DNA of 13,872 nt from RBG-16-42-24 sp964396785 (GCA_964396785.1 CAYNFU010000020.1:1-13872), one strand, 5' to 3'. Shown: positions 1-6,714, numbered from the stretch's first letter. The notes: generated by a model not told the origin, from the sequence alone. Translations and numbers: made by a program.

Positions 1-1
1 G

Positions 2-511
2 GCTCTTCAGAAACGCCAATTTACTTTCGATAAAAAAGGCGAGGAATACTATAACACAATTAGCTCATATATTAAGGCTATGAGGGCTAGTAATGTTGAT
101 GCAGCTCTCTATTATCTGGCTCGGATGGTGGTTGCCGGCCAAGACCCCCTCTATATTGCGAGAAGAATGGTTGTATTTGCTTCAGAGGATGTAGCCTCTC
201 CTACCGCCTTAGTGGTGGCAAACGCAGTCTTTCAGGCCTGTCAACAAATTGGTTATCCGGAGTGCCAAGAGAATTTAGCTGCTGGAACAGTCTATTTAGC
301 AACGGCAAAAAAGGATAGGTCGGCCTACGAAGCCTATATGAGAGCCTTAGAGGGTGTTAAAAAGTTCGGAAACCTCCCCATTCCACTTCAGATTCGCAAT
401 CCAGTCACTAAGTTGATGAAAGACATTGGATACGGAGAAGGTTACGAGAAATACACGAAAGAAGATTTACTGCCTGAAAAATTAAAGGGTAAGAAATACT
501 ATGAAAAATAA
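2..511 (+). CDS. rarA: RarA/MgsA replication-associated recombination protein, C-terminal part
   Basis: RarA (MgsA, WHIP family) is an AAA+ ATPase that acts at stalled replication forks. Only the last 169 residues are present; the frame is open to the left edge without a stop, so the ATPase core lies outside the window. The visible part is the helical region plus the MgsA C-terminal tetramerisation domain. Family signatures are YYNTISSYIKAMR, then DAALYYLARMVVAGQDPLYIARR, then VVFASEDV, and a YLATAKKDRSAYEAY stretch. The protein ends with the family-typical LPEKLKGKKYYEK, so the C-terminus looks intact. Full-length RarA is usually about 400-450 residues. The stop overlaps the next gene by 11 nt, so the downstream genes are probably co-transcribed with rarA. 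I consider the identity secure and the operon link an inference. Confidence 0.93.
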   Translation, partial: ALQKRQFTFDKKGEEYYNTISSYIKAMRASNVDAALYYLARMVVAGQDPLYIARRMVVFASEDVASPTALVVANAVFQACQQIGYPECQENLAAGTVYLATAKKDRSAYEAYMRALEGVKKFGNLPIPLQIRNPVTKLMKDIGYGEGYEKYTKEDLLPEKLKGKKYYEK

Positions 512-1229
512 CAAATTAAAAAAACTGCTAGATGAAACATCTAAAAATGCTACCCATTTTGTTTCAAGCCCTGATACGATTGAAAAGATGAAGGCTATGG
601 GATTACCTATTGAAGAAAAATTCATAACTTACGAAGAATACTTTGAAAAACTTGTTGCTCATAAAAGGAAAAACGCTGTTTCATTGCTCAGACAGCTTCC
701 TTTACTTGATGGCACAATCGCAAACGGTGTTATCTCTGCTATCTATGAAGAAATCAGAGCTAGTTTTGCATTAGAAATACTTACTTCCACTATTTTTAAC
801 TCAATAGTATTGCTTGAATATGCAATGAAAGTACGAGTGTATGATGAAAGGTTGAAAAAAGACCCCAACTCCGAATGGGAGAAAGTTGAGCAATTAAAAA
901 TGAAGGGGTTGATAAGCTGGTTAATTAAAATGGAAATTATCAATAATGAAGATAGGCAGGTGCTTGATGACTTTAATGATAATTTTAGAAACCCTTATTT
1001 GCACATTAACATTCATAAGATGATTAAAGGTATTTACGCAAATGATGTGAGAAAGGTAGACATAAGAACAGAAAAAATGGAAATTAAAAACAAAGTAGAT
1101 GTCTCAAAACATCCTCAATTATGGTTTCTAGCCAAAAAGTTTTACGATAGGTCTTATGTCCTAAATGTACTTAAATTTTGCATTGACTGGACAAACAAAC
1201 TTTTAAGAGAAACCGAAAAAAATGCCTGA
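501..1229 (+). CDS. Uncharacterised protein with HEPN-like R-x4-H motif
   Basis: This 242-residue protein is not one I can name. It appears mostly helical and soluble. Residues 92-113 (ILTSTIFNSIVLLEYAMKV) and 133-160 form long helices and lead into FRNPYLH. There R163 and H168 fit the R-x4-6-H motif of HEPN domains, which are ribonucleases or RNA-binding modules in toxin-antitoxin, abortive-infection and CRISPR effectors. The layout (hydrophobic helix with LE, a later LI helix, then RNPxxH) matches the usual HEPN order. The start at 501 lies inside the end of rarA, with AAGGGT about 11 nt upstream. The stop overlaps the next gene by 8 nt (ATGCCTGA), which implies translational coupling. No nucleotidyltransferase partner (MNT) is adjacent. 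The HEPN call rests on motif and helix pattern only; a non-catalytic helical protein remains possible. Confidence 0.6.
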   Translation: MKNNKLKKLLDETSKNATHFVSSPDTIEKMKAMGLPIEEKFITYEEYFEKLVAHKRKNAVSLLRQLPLLDGTIANGVISAIYEEIRASFALEILTSTIFNSIVLLEYAMKVRVYDERLKKDPNSEWEKVEQLKMKGLISWLIKMEIINNEDRQVLDDFNDNFRNPYLHINIHKMIKGIYANDVRKVDIRTEKMEIKNKVDVSKHPQLWFLAKKFYDRSYVLNVLKFCIDWTNKLLRETEKNA

Positions 1230-2529
1230 AACAAGAACCATAAGGATTGACCCAAAAATGTTTATCGGGAAACCCTTTACTAAATGCCCAAAATGCAAGA
1301 AGGAGGATAGTTACGGATTACTGATGGTAAATACAAGAAGCTATACAAAACGGTGTAGGGAGTGTTGGTATTCTGAAAACTACGATTTACCTGCTCTCGA
1401 CAAGAAGATAATCTACCTAGACCAATTCGTAATAAGCAACATGATGAAGGCAATCAACGAAAAACTAGGTAAAAAAGAAAAAGTTGACAAAGTCTATCTA
1501 AAATTATTTGAGGAGCTAGACAGAATGGTTAAATTGCAACTAATAATTTGTCCAGATTCAATGTACCACAGAGACGAGTCCTTACTTTCTTTTTACAAAG
1601 CACTTAAAAGAATGTACGAGCATCTTTCCTATGCCACAACTTTTTACGATTCAGGAACAATAAGAAGGTTTCAGTTAGATGAAGATTTTAAGAACTATCT
1701 TACGTCTAAAAGTAGTGATTGGAAAAGCCTACTGGACACAAGTGATGTTTTGCCTGGAGATTGGGCAGATTGGCAAGACAAACTCCTAATAACCGTTGAT
1801 TCCTTGATAAAACAAAAGGAAATAGATTCCTTTAAGGCTATAAGACTTACCACATACGAAAATGTAAAAACAATTTTCAATGGGTGGCAGCAGGAAAAAA
1901 CAAAATCTTGTTTAGACTTTTTCAAAGAAATAGCTTCTTCTTACGGAGCAGCAATAGTTAAGGGGTACGCAAACATGATGGCAAAGTATATACAGGTATC
2001 CATGGGGGCAAGGGAGCCCACTATAGATGATGTTTATTCAATAACAAACGAGGAATCCATATTGATTTCTTCTATGCTACGATACCTACCAAACGGAGCA
2101 GACGATTTTGAGAACATTAAAAAAATCATGACTTATCTAAAATCAGACAGGTTAGAAACAGTTCCGATAAATGAAATTTACAGTGCAATTTGGGCAGCTA
2201 TAGCTTATCAATCGAGCAGGGGTGGGAGAACTACACCTCCAAATGTAGGAATGTTCAATGATGTAGAAATGGTGGGTACTTTGCTTCCCTACTGTGACGC
2301 AATTTTTGTTGATAAAGACATGTATTCTTTACTAAATTTTGGAGCAGTGAAGAAAGTATTATCTAAATATAAAGCTAAAGTATTTTCGCTAACTAACATA
2401 AACGACTTTTTTGGATATCTGGAAGAAATAAAAAAGAACACCTCAAAAAAACATTACGAAACAATCAAGCAAGTTTATGGCAATAATTGGGACAGACCAT
2501 TTTACGAGATGTATGACAAAAATGAATAA
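1222..2529 (+). CDS. Zinc-ribbon plus PIN-like domain protein, candidate nuclease
   Basis: The 435-residue protein begins with a zinc ribbon: CPKC at residues 22-25 and CREC at 45-48. It is followed at once by KKIIYLDQFVISNM, where D67 ends a hydrophobic strand as in PIN-like nucleases. Other acidic positions that could complete a PIN site are D112 and E119 (IICPDSMYHRDES), D347/E349 (FNDVEM), D359 (PYCDAIFVD), and D364 or D366. The middle, about 125-335, is helical and may be an insertion between the halves of the PIN fold. I know the IYLDQ...PYCDAxFVD pattern from uncharacterised bacterial proteins but not an assigned function. It overlaps the HEPN-like gene by 8 nt and the next gene by up to 17 nt, so all belong to one operon. 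An RNA- or DNA-cleaving effector is inference. Confidence 0.6.
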   Translation: MPETRTIRIDPKMFIGKPFTKCPKCKKEDSYGLLMVNTRSYTKRCRECWYSENYDLPALDKKIIYLDQFVISNMMKAINEKLGKKEKVDKVYLKLFEELDRMVKLQLIICPDSMYHRDESLLSFYKALKRMYEHLSYATTFYDSGTIRRFQLDEDFKNYLTSKSSDWKSLLDTSDVLPGDWADWQDKLLITVDSLIKQKEIDSFKAIRLTTYENVKTIFNGWQQEKTKSCLDFFKEIASSYGAAIVKGYANMMAKYIQVSMGAREPTIDDVYSITNEESILISSMLRYLPNGADDFENIKKIMTYLKSDRLETVPINEIYSAIWAAIAYQSSRGGRTTPPNVGMFNDVEMVGTLLPYCDAIFVDKDMYSLLNFGAVKKVLSKYKAKVFSLTNINDFFGYLEEIKKNTSKKHYETIKQVYGNNWDRPFYEMYDKNE

Positions 2530-3193
2530 ATTATCATCAATACAAAAAGTTGTATTCAGAAATCTTGGTGAGTTTTTTGCTAATCCAGATATAGCTGCTC
2601 TGTGTCAAACCAATCCTATTTCAGCTACCATAGCTACTTATTTCGGTGGTAATTACCAACAAGAACAATTTGAAACTCTTACAACTTTTGTACACCTTCT
2701 TCACTCTCGTCTAAAAAATGTTGAGGAAAAATCTGTTAGTAAAGAGTTTCTAGAATCAAATGATGGAAAAAGGATATTGGGTAAAATCTTAAAAAGTATA
2801 GTTAGAGATAATCGCATTGAGAAACTAACAGCCATGTCCAATCTTACAGTGAATTTATTTCAAAAATCTGAATTAAATGTTGACGAAAAAGAAGTCTATG
2901 TTGATATTTTAGATAGCTTAAATGTACTTCAACTTTCAATTTTGCAACGAGCAGTTATCGAAATTAAAAGCAGAACTGTGAATCAGCACAGAGGCTTTGG
3001 TTGGGAAAAACTTCAAAAAGAATATGAATCAAAAGGTGTGACTGGAGCTTTATTGCTTCAATCCATAAGAACACTTGAGAGCAATGGACTAGTTAATCAG
3101 AACGATGCGACACTACACGAACAAGACCAAACGCATTTCGTTACAATTTTTGGAGAGCAGTTCTACGCCTTCATTTCGTCAGACAAAATATAG
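2513..3193 (+). CDS. Helical protein with winged-helix-like C-terminus, function unknown
   Basis: I do not recognise a named family. From the ATG at 2513 it has 226 residues (MTKMNKLSS). An ATG at 2522 and an upstream in-frame ATG at 2477 are alternatives. I prefer 2513 because it gives a short overlap with the previous stop and has GAG just upstream. The body is helical, with a pattern seen in some widespread hypothetical proteins: an acidic LxxRLKNVEEKSVSKEFL helix, RIEKLTAMSNLTVNLF, then a DILDSLNVLQLSIL helix. The last 60 residues (GFGWEKLQKEY, LLLQSIRTLESNGLV, then THFVTIFGEQFYAFI) look like a winged helix with its wing. It closes a four-gene overlapping run that starts with rarA. It could be a DNA-binding or protein-interaction subunit for the HEPN/PIN-like pair. 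Its stop abuts the stop of the convergent gene with no intervening base. Confidence 0.65.
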   Translation: MTKMNKLSSIQKVVFRNLGEFFANPDIAALCQTNPISATIATYFGGNYQQEQFETLTTFVHLLHSRLKNVEEKSVSKEFLESNDGKRILGKILKSIVRDNRIEKLTAMSNLTVNLFQKSELNVDEKEVYVDILDSLNVLQLSILQRAVIEIKSRTVNQHRGFGWEKLQKEYESKGVTGALLLQSIRTLESNGLVNQNDATLHEQDQTHFVTIFGEQFYAFISSDKI

Positions 3194-3856
3194 TTACTTC
3201 TTGGTATATTCATCTGAACCCTTGAAGATATTTAGCGTAGTTCCCTGTCTGTTGTCAGGCAAACCTGAATTTGGGACTGGGGTCGCAACACCAGCTGGGT
3301 TATTACTAGGTTGAGGTGTTGGACTAGTACTAGGCTGTTGGGTCTGAGGACTAGATTGTTGTGAATTATCTTTTGCCATATTAAACCAATCTCCCCTGAT
3401 TATACCACCAATAATAAGCATTACTGACAAAACAAAAACGACCAGTGCAAAATTAAAATCCCTTCCTTTGTCCTTTAATCTCTTTATGTTTAGGTTTACG
3501 GATTTTTTACAATCATCCAGAAAATTTATTCTAATTTGATTTAATTTGAGTTTTCTATTTTCAGCCAAGAATGAGTCGGTATCCGCTGGCATTGAAAAAT
3601 CTCTACATAACAAAGACCTAACCAAGAAAATTGCAGAAAGTAATAGTAATAAACCCCCAAAAGTTAGAAATAAATTCCAATTAGGCCTTATTCCAGAAAT
3701 TGTAGAAATTGCTATCAGGATTGTAGGAATAGCTAGTATTGCAGCTAATAAAGAGGCTGTCTTTGTTTCGATACTTTCTACCGAACTATTTTGAACTTCC
3801 AGTTGTTTATAAGAACTCTCTTTTAATAAATCAAACAATTCGCTTTTTACCTTCAT
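3194..3856 (-). CDS. Three-pass membrane protein with Pro/Thr/Ser-rich tail
   Basis: The protein has 220 residues from ATG at 3856; a TTG just upstream at 3859 would add one. I chose ATG because an extended -10 (TGATAAAAT) ends 8 nt before it and no clear ribosome site exists. An amphipathic N-terminal helix (about 5-32, with SSVESIETKTASLL) leads to membrane segments at about 34-57, 61-84 and 136-158. A basic loop of about 50 residues separates segments two and three. The tail after the third segment is rich in P, T, S and Q. By positive-inside reasoning it lies outside the cytoplasm, with the loop inside. The E-x-K-x-x-x-LLAA entry into the first segment recalls SLATT- and Pycsar-type membrane effectors of defence systems, but the tail does not. 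That comparison is topology only. Confidence 0.7.
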   Translation of the reverse strand: MKVKSELFDLLKESSYKQLEVQNSSVESIETKTASLLAAILAIPTILIAISTISGIRPNWNLFLTFGGLLLLLSAIFLVRSLLCRDFSMPADTDSFLAENRKLKLNQIRINFLDDCKKSVNLNIKRLKDKGRDFNFALVVFVLSVMLIIGGIIRGDWFNMAKDNSQQSSPQTQQPSTSPTPQPSNNPAGVATPVPNSGLPDNRQGTTLNIFKGSDEYTKK

Positions 3857-3863
3857 CAAGGCA

Positions 3864-3872
3864 ATTTTATCA
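3864..3872 (-). promoter_or_regulatory. Extended -10 promoter for the three-pass membrane protein
   Basis: On the minus strand the sequence reads TGATAAAAT, a TGn extended -10 followed by TAAAAT. The predicted transcription start, 7 nt after the hexamer, is at about 3857, one base before the ATG at 3856. That implies a leaderless mRNA. A TTGTCA at 19 nt spacing is a poor -35. The identical nonamer occurs before the gene at 6088. Confidence 0.5.
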
Positions 3873-3884
3873 CCATTCCGCGAA

Positions 3885-3921
3885 AATTTGACAACAGTTT
3901 GGTCTCTGCTACGCTCAAATT
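3885..3921. repeat. 7-bp inverted repeat in the divergent promoter region
   Basis: AATTTGA (3885-3891) and TCAAATT (3915-3921) are a perfect inverted repeat with a 23-nt centre. They sit between the divergent starts at 3856 and 3943 and overlap the proposed plus-strand promoter. This could be an operator, but 7-bp arms in AT-rich DNA also arise by chance. Confidence 0.3.
3888..3915 (+). promoter_or_regulatory. Possible promoter for the 47-residue ORF and RarA-C-like gene
   Basis: A consensus TTGACA (3888-3893) is followed after 16 nt by TACGCT (3910-3915), preceded by TG at 3907-3908. The -10 hexamer matches only three positions. It is the best candidate in the 86-nt gap before the start at 3943. 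Confidence 0.35.
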
Positions 3922-3942
3922 ACATACAAAAACAAGGTTGAT

Positions 3943-4086
3943 ATGGCAATGAAAATAAGGATATTAGGAAAAGAAAAAGTAAAAAAATCCCCCAGTCCCC
4001 TGTCCCAAAAAGAAATTATAGCCAGAATTAACAAGTCCACTCGCCTTTCGTACAAGTATCTCAATTTGTTGATAAACAGGAAATGA
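3943..4086 (+). CDS. Small 47-residue basic protein coupled to the RarA-C-like gene
   Basis: The ORF reads MAMKIRILGKEKVKK, then a short SPSPL turn, and ends in a predicted helix (SQKEIIARINKSTRLSYKYLNLLINRK). It is strongly basic (many K and R) and has no membrane segment. AAGG at 3934-3937 is a ribosome site with a 5-nt spacer. The stop TGA at 4084-4086 overlaps the next start (ATGA at 4083), a classic coupling arrangement that supports real translation. I do not recognise a family. It could be a small nucleic-acid-binding protein, a partner of the next gene product, or a leader peptide whose translation opens the next gene. Confidence comes from ribosome site plus overlap, not from homology. 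Confidence 0.55.
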   Translation: MAMKIRILGKEKVKKSPSPLSQKEIIARINKSTRLSYKYLNLLINRK

Positions 4087-4730
4087 CAAAGATTGAACCG
4101 GAAGAAGAAAAGACGGAAAAACAACGCGGTTTTGAATTAAGAACAAAAAGCGGGCTTCCCCTAGACGCTGTCGTATCAGCCCTCCAAAAAGCCATAAGAA
4201 GGGGTATTGAAGAAAGGGCTCTTTATTTTATGCACGAGATGATAGAAAGCGGTTTTGTTAAATACTTCTGGAGAAGAATTACTATTATTGCCATTGAAGA
4301 TATTGGATTGGCCGACCCTCAGGCGATTGTTTTAATCAATGCTCTTTGTCAGTCAAATGAACGAGTTAACCGCAAGTTTTATCAGGATACCTACTGCCCG
4401 GGAATGGCAGTTTTATATCTTTGCAGGGCTCCAAAATCCCGAGAGGTTGACTACGCACTTGATTATGTGGAAACCAAAAGAAAAACTGGTCAATTAAAAC
4501 TTGAGCCGAATAGCATTGACTTGGATTGCCATACGGAAGCTGGAAGAGAAACTTTGAAAAAGAAGGCTAAAGAGGAAGAAAAGGGCTACGAAAACTTGGT
4601 AAATGAAAAGTTTTACTACGAAGGCATCCTTACAAATAATCCCGCATCAATTCAGAATGATTTTTGGAAAAAAAGAGTCTGGAAAATGAGAAAACTTAAT
4701 AAAAGCAAGTTAGACCTGAAGGTTACTTAA
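4083..4730 (+). CDS. Stand-alone RarA/MgsA C-terminal-domain-like protein (no ATPase)
   Basis: The protein has 215 residues. Residues 28-90 (DAVVSALQKAIRRGIEERALYF, then WRRITIIAIEDIGLADPQAIVLINAL) resemble the RarA C-terminal helical domain. In the RarA part at the left edge the matching words are ISSYIKAMR, DAALYYLARM and FASEDV. No Walker A or B motif is present and there is no room for an AAA+ core. The later D-C-H-T-x-x-G-R motif (148-155) and FYYEG (177-181) match my memory of a family of short RarA-C-like proteins with D-x-H-T-x-x-G-R, found on mobile elements. Its function is unknown to me. A role in modulating RarA or a replication fork complex is inference. It is coupled by ATGA to the small gene upstream, and its 3' end overlaps the convergent XRE gene by 8 nt. 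Confidence 0.75.
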   Translation: MTKIEPEEEKTEKQRGFELRTKSGLPLDAVVSALQKAIRRGIEERALYFMHEMIESGFVKYFWRRITIIAIEDIGLADPQAIVLINALCQSNERVNRKFYQDTYCPGMAVLYLCRAPKSREVDYALDYVETKRKTGQLKLEPNSIDLDCHTEAGRETLKKKAKEEEKGYENLVNEKFYYEGILTNNPASIQNDFWKKRVWKMRKLNKSKLDLKVT

Positions 4731-4971
4731 ATGTTGAAAAGAATTCGGCAAGGCTTACTCCCAAGCCTTTGGCAAGCTTCTCAACATTTTTTAGTGAGAT
4801 GTTTTTCCTCCCTCTCTCCACAGCACCCACGTATGTCAAATGCAAATGTGCCTTATCCGCCAATTCCTCTTGGGTCAAGTCCTTTTCCTTTCGCAGTCCC
4901 TTTATCCTTTCCCCGTAGCGTTGTAAAACCTTGCTTGCTGGCATATTTTTATCGCTTGCAACGATATTCAC
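4723..4971 (-). CDS. XRE/Cro-type HTH transcriptional regulator
   Basis: The 82-residue protein is almost entirely one HTH_3 domain: YGERIKGLRKEKDLTQEELADKAHLHLTYVGAVERGRKNISLKNVEKLAKGLGVSLAEFF. The recognition helix lies in HLHLTYVGAVERG. It should bind DNA as a dimer and probably represses itself and a neighbour. The start is uncertain: GTG at 4971 gives 82 residues, ATG at 4944 gives 73, and both keep the whole HTH. Neither has a good ribosome site. It is divergent from the membrane protein gene at 5059, with an 87-nt shared control region that holds repeated CCGAAGAAT. Its 3' end overlaps the convergent RarA-C-like gene by 8 nt. Confidence 0.9.
   Translation of the reverse strand: MNIVASDKNMPASKVLQRYGERIKGLRKEKDLTQEELADKAHLHLTYVGAVERGRKNISLKNVEKLAKGLGVSLAEFFSTFK
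4729..4792 (+). terminator. Possible intrinsic terminator inside the 3' end of the XRE gene
   Basis: AAATGTTGA (4729-4737) pairs perfectly with TCAACATTT (4781-4789). After one mismatch AAG pairs with CTT. An inner hairpin AAGGCTT/AAGCCTT (4750-4756 and 4763-4769) has a 6-nt loop. A run of six T (4787-4792) follows on the plus strand. The position just after the stop at 4730 suits termination of the 3943-4730 operon. It lies wholly in XRE coding sequence, so codon bias could produce some of the symmetry. Confidence 0.45.
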
Positions 4972-4988
4972 AGATTATTAGAATGAAT

Positions 4989-5042
4989 CCGAAGAATATA
5001 CAGCCGAAGAATCCTATTTGTGCTAAAATATGCGGTAGATTC
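4989..5042. promoter_or_regulatory. Candidate XRE operator repeats between divergent genes
   Basis: CCGAAGAAT occurs at 4989-4997 and again at 5004-5012, a 15-bp period. An imperfect inverted pair, GAATCCTA (5009-5016) and TAGATTC (5036-5042), brackets the -10 of the plus-strand gene. The location between the XRE gene and its divergent neighbour fits operator DNA. No binding evidence is available. Confidence 0.35.
5021..5029 (+). promoter_or_regulatory. Extended -10 promoter for the membrane-anchored protein
   Basis: TGCTAAAAT matches an extended -10 (TGn plus TAAAAT). No recognisable -35 lies 16-18 nt upstream, as allowed for extended -10 promoters. The predicted start near 5036 gives a short leader of about 23 nt to the ATG at 5059, without a clear ribosome site. 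Confidence 0.5.
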
Positions 5043-5058
5043 AATACTTTATTAAAAA

Positions 5059-6045
5059 ATGCGTTTCTTTGAAAATCTCAAAACAGACAGAAAGTTCTTA
5101 CTTATCGTAATTGGTTTTGTCCTTGCAACCTTTCTTGTCCCATATCTGACAATTCCGGGGCTAATAGTTTGGTGGTTCTATAAAAAGTCTAGGTTTTCCA
5201 AAAAGGCTAAGGTTATTGCATCATTCGTCGTGGGAGGGGCACTTCTTACTCTTGTTGGATTAGGACTAATCGCCTATGCAAAAGACCAAGAACCCCACCT
5301 TACTATTAACGAACCGCACGGAAACATCAGCGTCAAAGCTCAACAGACTGTTATAAAGGGAACTTATGAACCGAAAGACAGGAAAGTTTGGGTCAATGGC
5401 AAAGAAGTAAATGTATCTAATGGCACCTTTGAGATGGTTTATGACCTAAAAGAAGGTGAGAATAAAATTGAAATTACGGCTGGCAACTGGAAACGAGCCC
5501 GAGTCAATCTAATTATTACCCGTGAATTGACTGATGAGGAAATTGCAACACGAACAACACCCAACTCCACAGCCCTAAAACAGCCATCATCCACCCCACA
5601 ACCCACCAAACTATCCCAAACCCCTGAACAGAAGATTGAGGAAAGAATCAGAACTTCCCTAAAGCAATCTACAAATACTAATAAAAACAAGATTATAGAA
5701 ATTCGCATCAATAAAGCTTTTGACAACGATAAGGAATATGGTGTCTTTATTTCCATCAACGCTGACGATAACCTATCCGAGGATTTTATTAAAAAAGGTA
5801 TTTGGGGAGATATGACGAATATCTATATTGCTTTGTATAAAGAACCAATCGGAATACGGGAAGCCACTATTGTTGCCCATTTCCCCATGACCGACAAATA
5901 CGGAAATTCAAGCGACCAAATGGTAATGAAAACATCACTTCAGGTAGATGAAGCCAAGAAAGTGAACTGGAACTCCGATAAAGCGACGCTGTCCCTTCAA
6001 GTTCTTCCAGAAGTATGGACAACACAAACAAATCTGCTTAAGTGA
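5059..6045 (+). CDS. Membrane-anchored protein with glucodextranase-B-like extracytoplasmic domain
   Basis: The 328-residue protein has two N-terminal membrane segments (about 13-40 and 52-74). The second is followed by an external part. Residues 80-155 (TINEPHGNISVKAQQTVIKG, then KVWVNGKEVNVSNGTFEMVYDLKEGENKIEITA) fit the beta-sandwich glucodextranase-B-like or Big-like fold. Such domains are common as surface modules and are not enzymatic alone. A Thr/Pro/Ser/Gln-rich linker (about 166-188) precedes a C-terminal domain I do not recognise (190-328, IRINKAFDNDKEYGVFISINADDNLS). That domain reads as mixed alpha/beta and may be another surface domain. The gene is divergent from the XRE regulator and has an extended -10 at 5021-5029. 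A surface or envelope role is inference from topology. Confidence 0.75.
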   Translation: MRFFENLKTDRKFLLIVIGFVLATFLVPYLTIPGLIVWWFYKKSRFSKKAKVIASFVVGGALLTLVGLGLIAYAKDQEPHLTINEPHGNISVKAQQTVIKGTYEPKDRKVWVNGKEVNVSNGTFEMVYDLKEGENKIEITAGNWKRARVNLIITRELTDEEIATRTTPNSTALKQPSSTPQPTKLSQTPEQKIEERIRTSLKQSTNTNKNKIIEIRINKAFDNDKEYGVFISINADDNLSEDFIKKGIWGDMTNIYIALYKEPIGIREATIVAHFPMTDKYGNSSDQMVMKTSLQVDEAKKVNWNSDKATLSLQVLPEVWTTQTNLLK

Positions 6046-6070
6046 CCACGGGTATATAGCCGCCTATTGG

Positions 6071-6079
6071 TGATAAAAT
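6071..6079 (+). promoter_or_regulatory. Extended -10 promoter for the HTH protein
   Basis: TGATAAAAT ends 9 nt before the ATG at 6088. The predicted transcription start is about 6086, so the mRNA would have at most two leader bases. It is the same nonamer as on the minus strand at 3864-3872. No ribosome site is visible. Confidence 0.5.
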
Positions 6080-6087
6080 CTTGAAAG

Positions 6088-6714
6088 ATGAAGATGAAAA
6101 GCAGTCCTCGGAAAAGTATTGGTCAAAAAATTCTTGATATTCTCCAAAGTAACAAGCTTTTTCTTCAAGAGTGCAAAAAATCCAGAAAACGATTCTTAAA
6201 GACTACATCCTCAAAAATTCTTGCTAACGGAACCAAACATATCTACAAGTGGAACGACAAAGTTCTTAATGAAGAAACAAGAAAAATTATGGATAGATTT
6301 GCTATTTTGCCGTCCTCTTGGGAAGGAAGCATCATTGACTACATAAAAACCGGTAAATTAGTTCCTCCGGCTTCTACCACCGAGCCGCAGGTCGTAAGTG
6401 AAATAGCGGAGCCCGGAAGGTATGAGAGACTTTCTATTCAGATTTTCAAATATACGACAAAGAAGGAGTATATCGCCAAGTGGCCAGCAATCAAAAAGTT
6501 GCAGGTTTATTTAAGCGACCAGAAACCCAAACCCATCTCTGGACGAGATTTGGACATATTAAGGTTATATCAAATAGGTAAGACCGATAGAGAAATAGCA
6601 GATGAACTTTATGAAAAAGGGGAAGAAATGGATGAGTCAAATATACGACAGATAATAAGCAGGCTTGCTCCTCTGCTTAGCATCAAGAGGAAAAACGCGA
6701 CTAGAAAAAGATAG
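6088..6714 (+). CDS. HTH-domain protein, probable regulator
   Basis: The 208-residue protein is basic at its N-terminus (KSSPRKS, KKSRKRFLK). The C-terminal part, about 151-195, reads as a helix-turn-helix: SGRDLDILRLYQIGKTDREIADELYEKG, then DESNIRQIISRL. The GKTDREIADEL core resembles sigma-70 region 4 and LuxR-type motifs. The middle (about 112-142, IQIFKYTTKKEYIAKWPAIKKLQ) is of unknown fold. I cannot name a family. It is the first gene of the 6088-7578 cluster of small DNA-binding-type proteins leading to the recombinase, so control of that module is plausible but inferred. Start 6088 was chosen because of the promoter 9 nt upstream; ATG at 6094 would lose two residues. Confidence 0.75.
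   Translation: MKMKSSPRKSIGQKILDILQSNKLFLQECKKSRKRFLKTTSSKILANGTKHIYKWNDKVLNEETRKIMDRFAILPSSWEGSIIDYIKTGKLVPPASTTEPQVVSEIAEPGRYERLSIQIFKYTTKKEYIAKWPAIKKLQVYLSDQKPKPISGRDLDILRLYQIGKTDREIADELYEKGEEMDESNIRQIISRLAPLLSIKRKNATRKR

Noticed and set aside
4083..4730. The RarA-C-like gene as a broken pseudogene copy of rarA.
   Set aside because: It has its own start with coupled translation, an intact 215-codon frame, and a D-x-H-T-x-x-G-R motif in its C-terminal half that is absent from RarA. It looks like a separate family, not a fragment.
4731..5072. Plus-strand open frame of 113 codons opposite the XRE gene.
   Set aside because: It is antisense to a convincing HTH protein, has no ribosome site, and its protein is proline/serine/leucine-rich without a recognisable pattern, as expected for a shadow frame.
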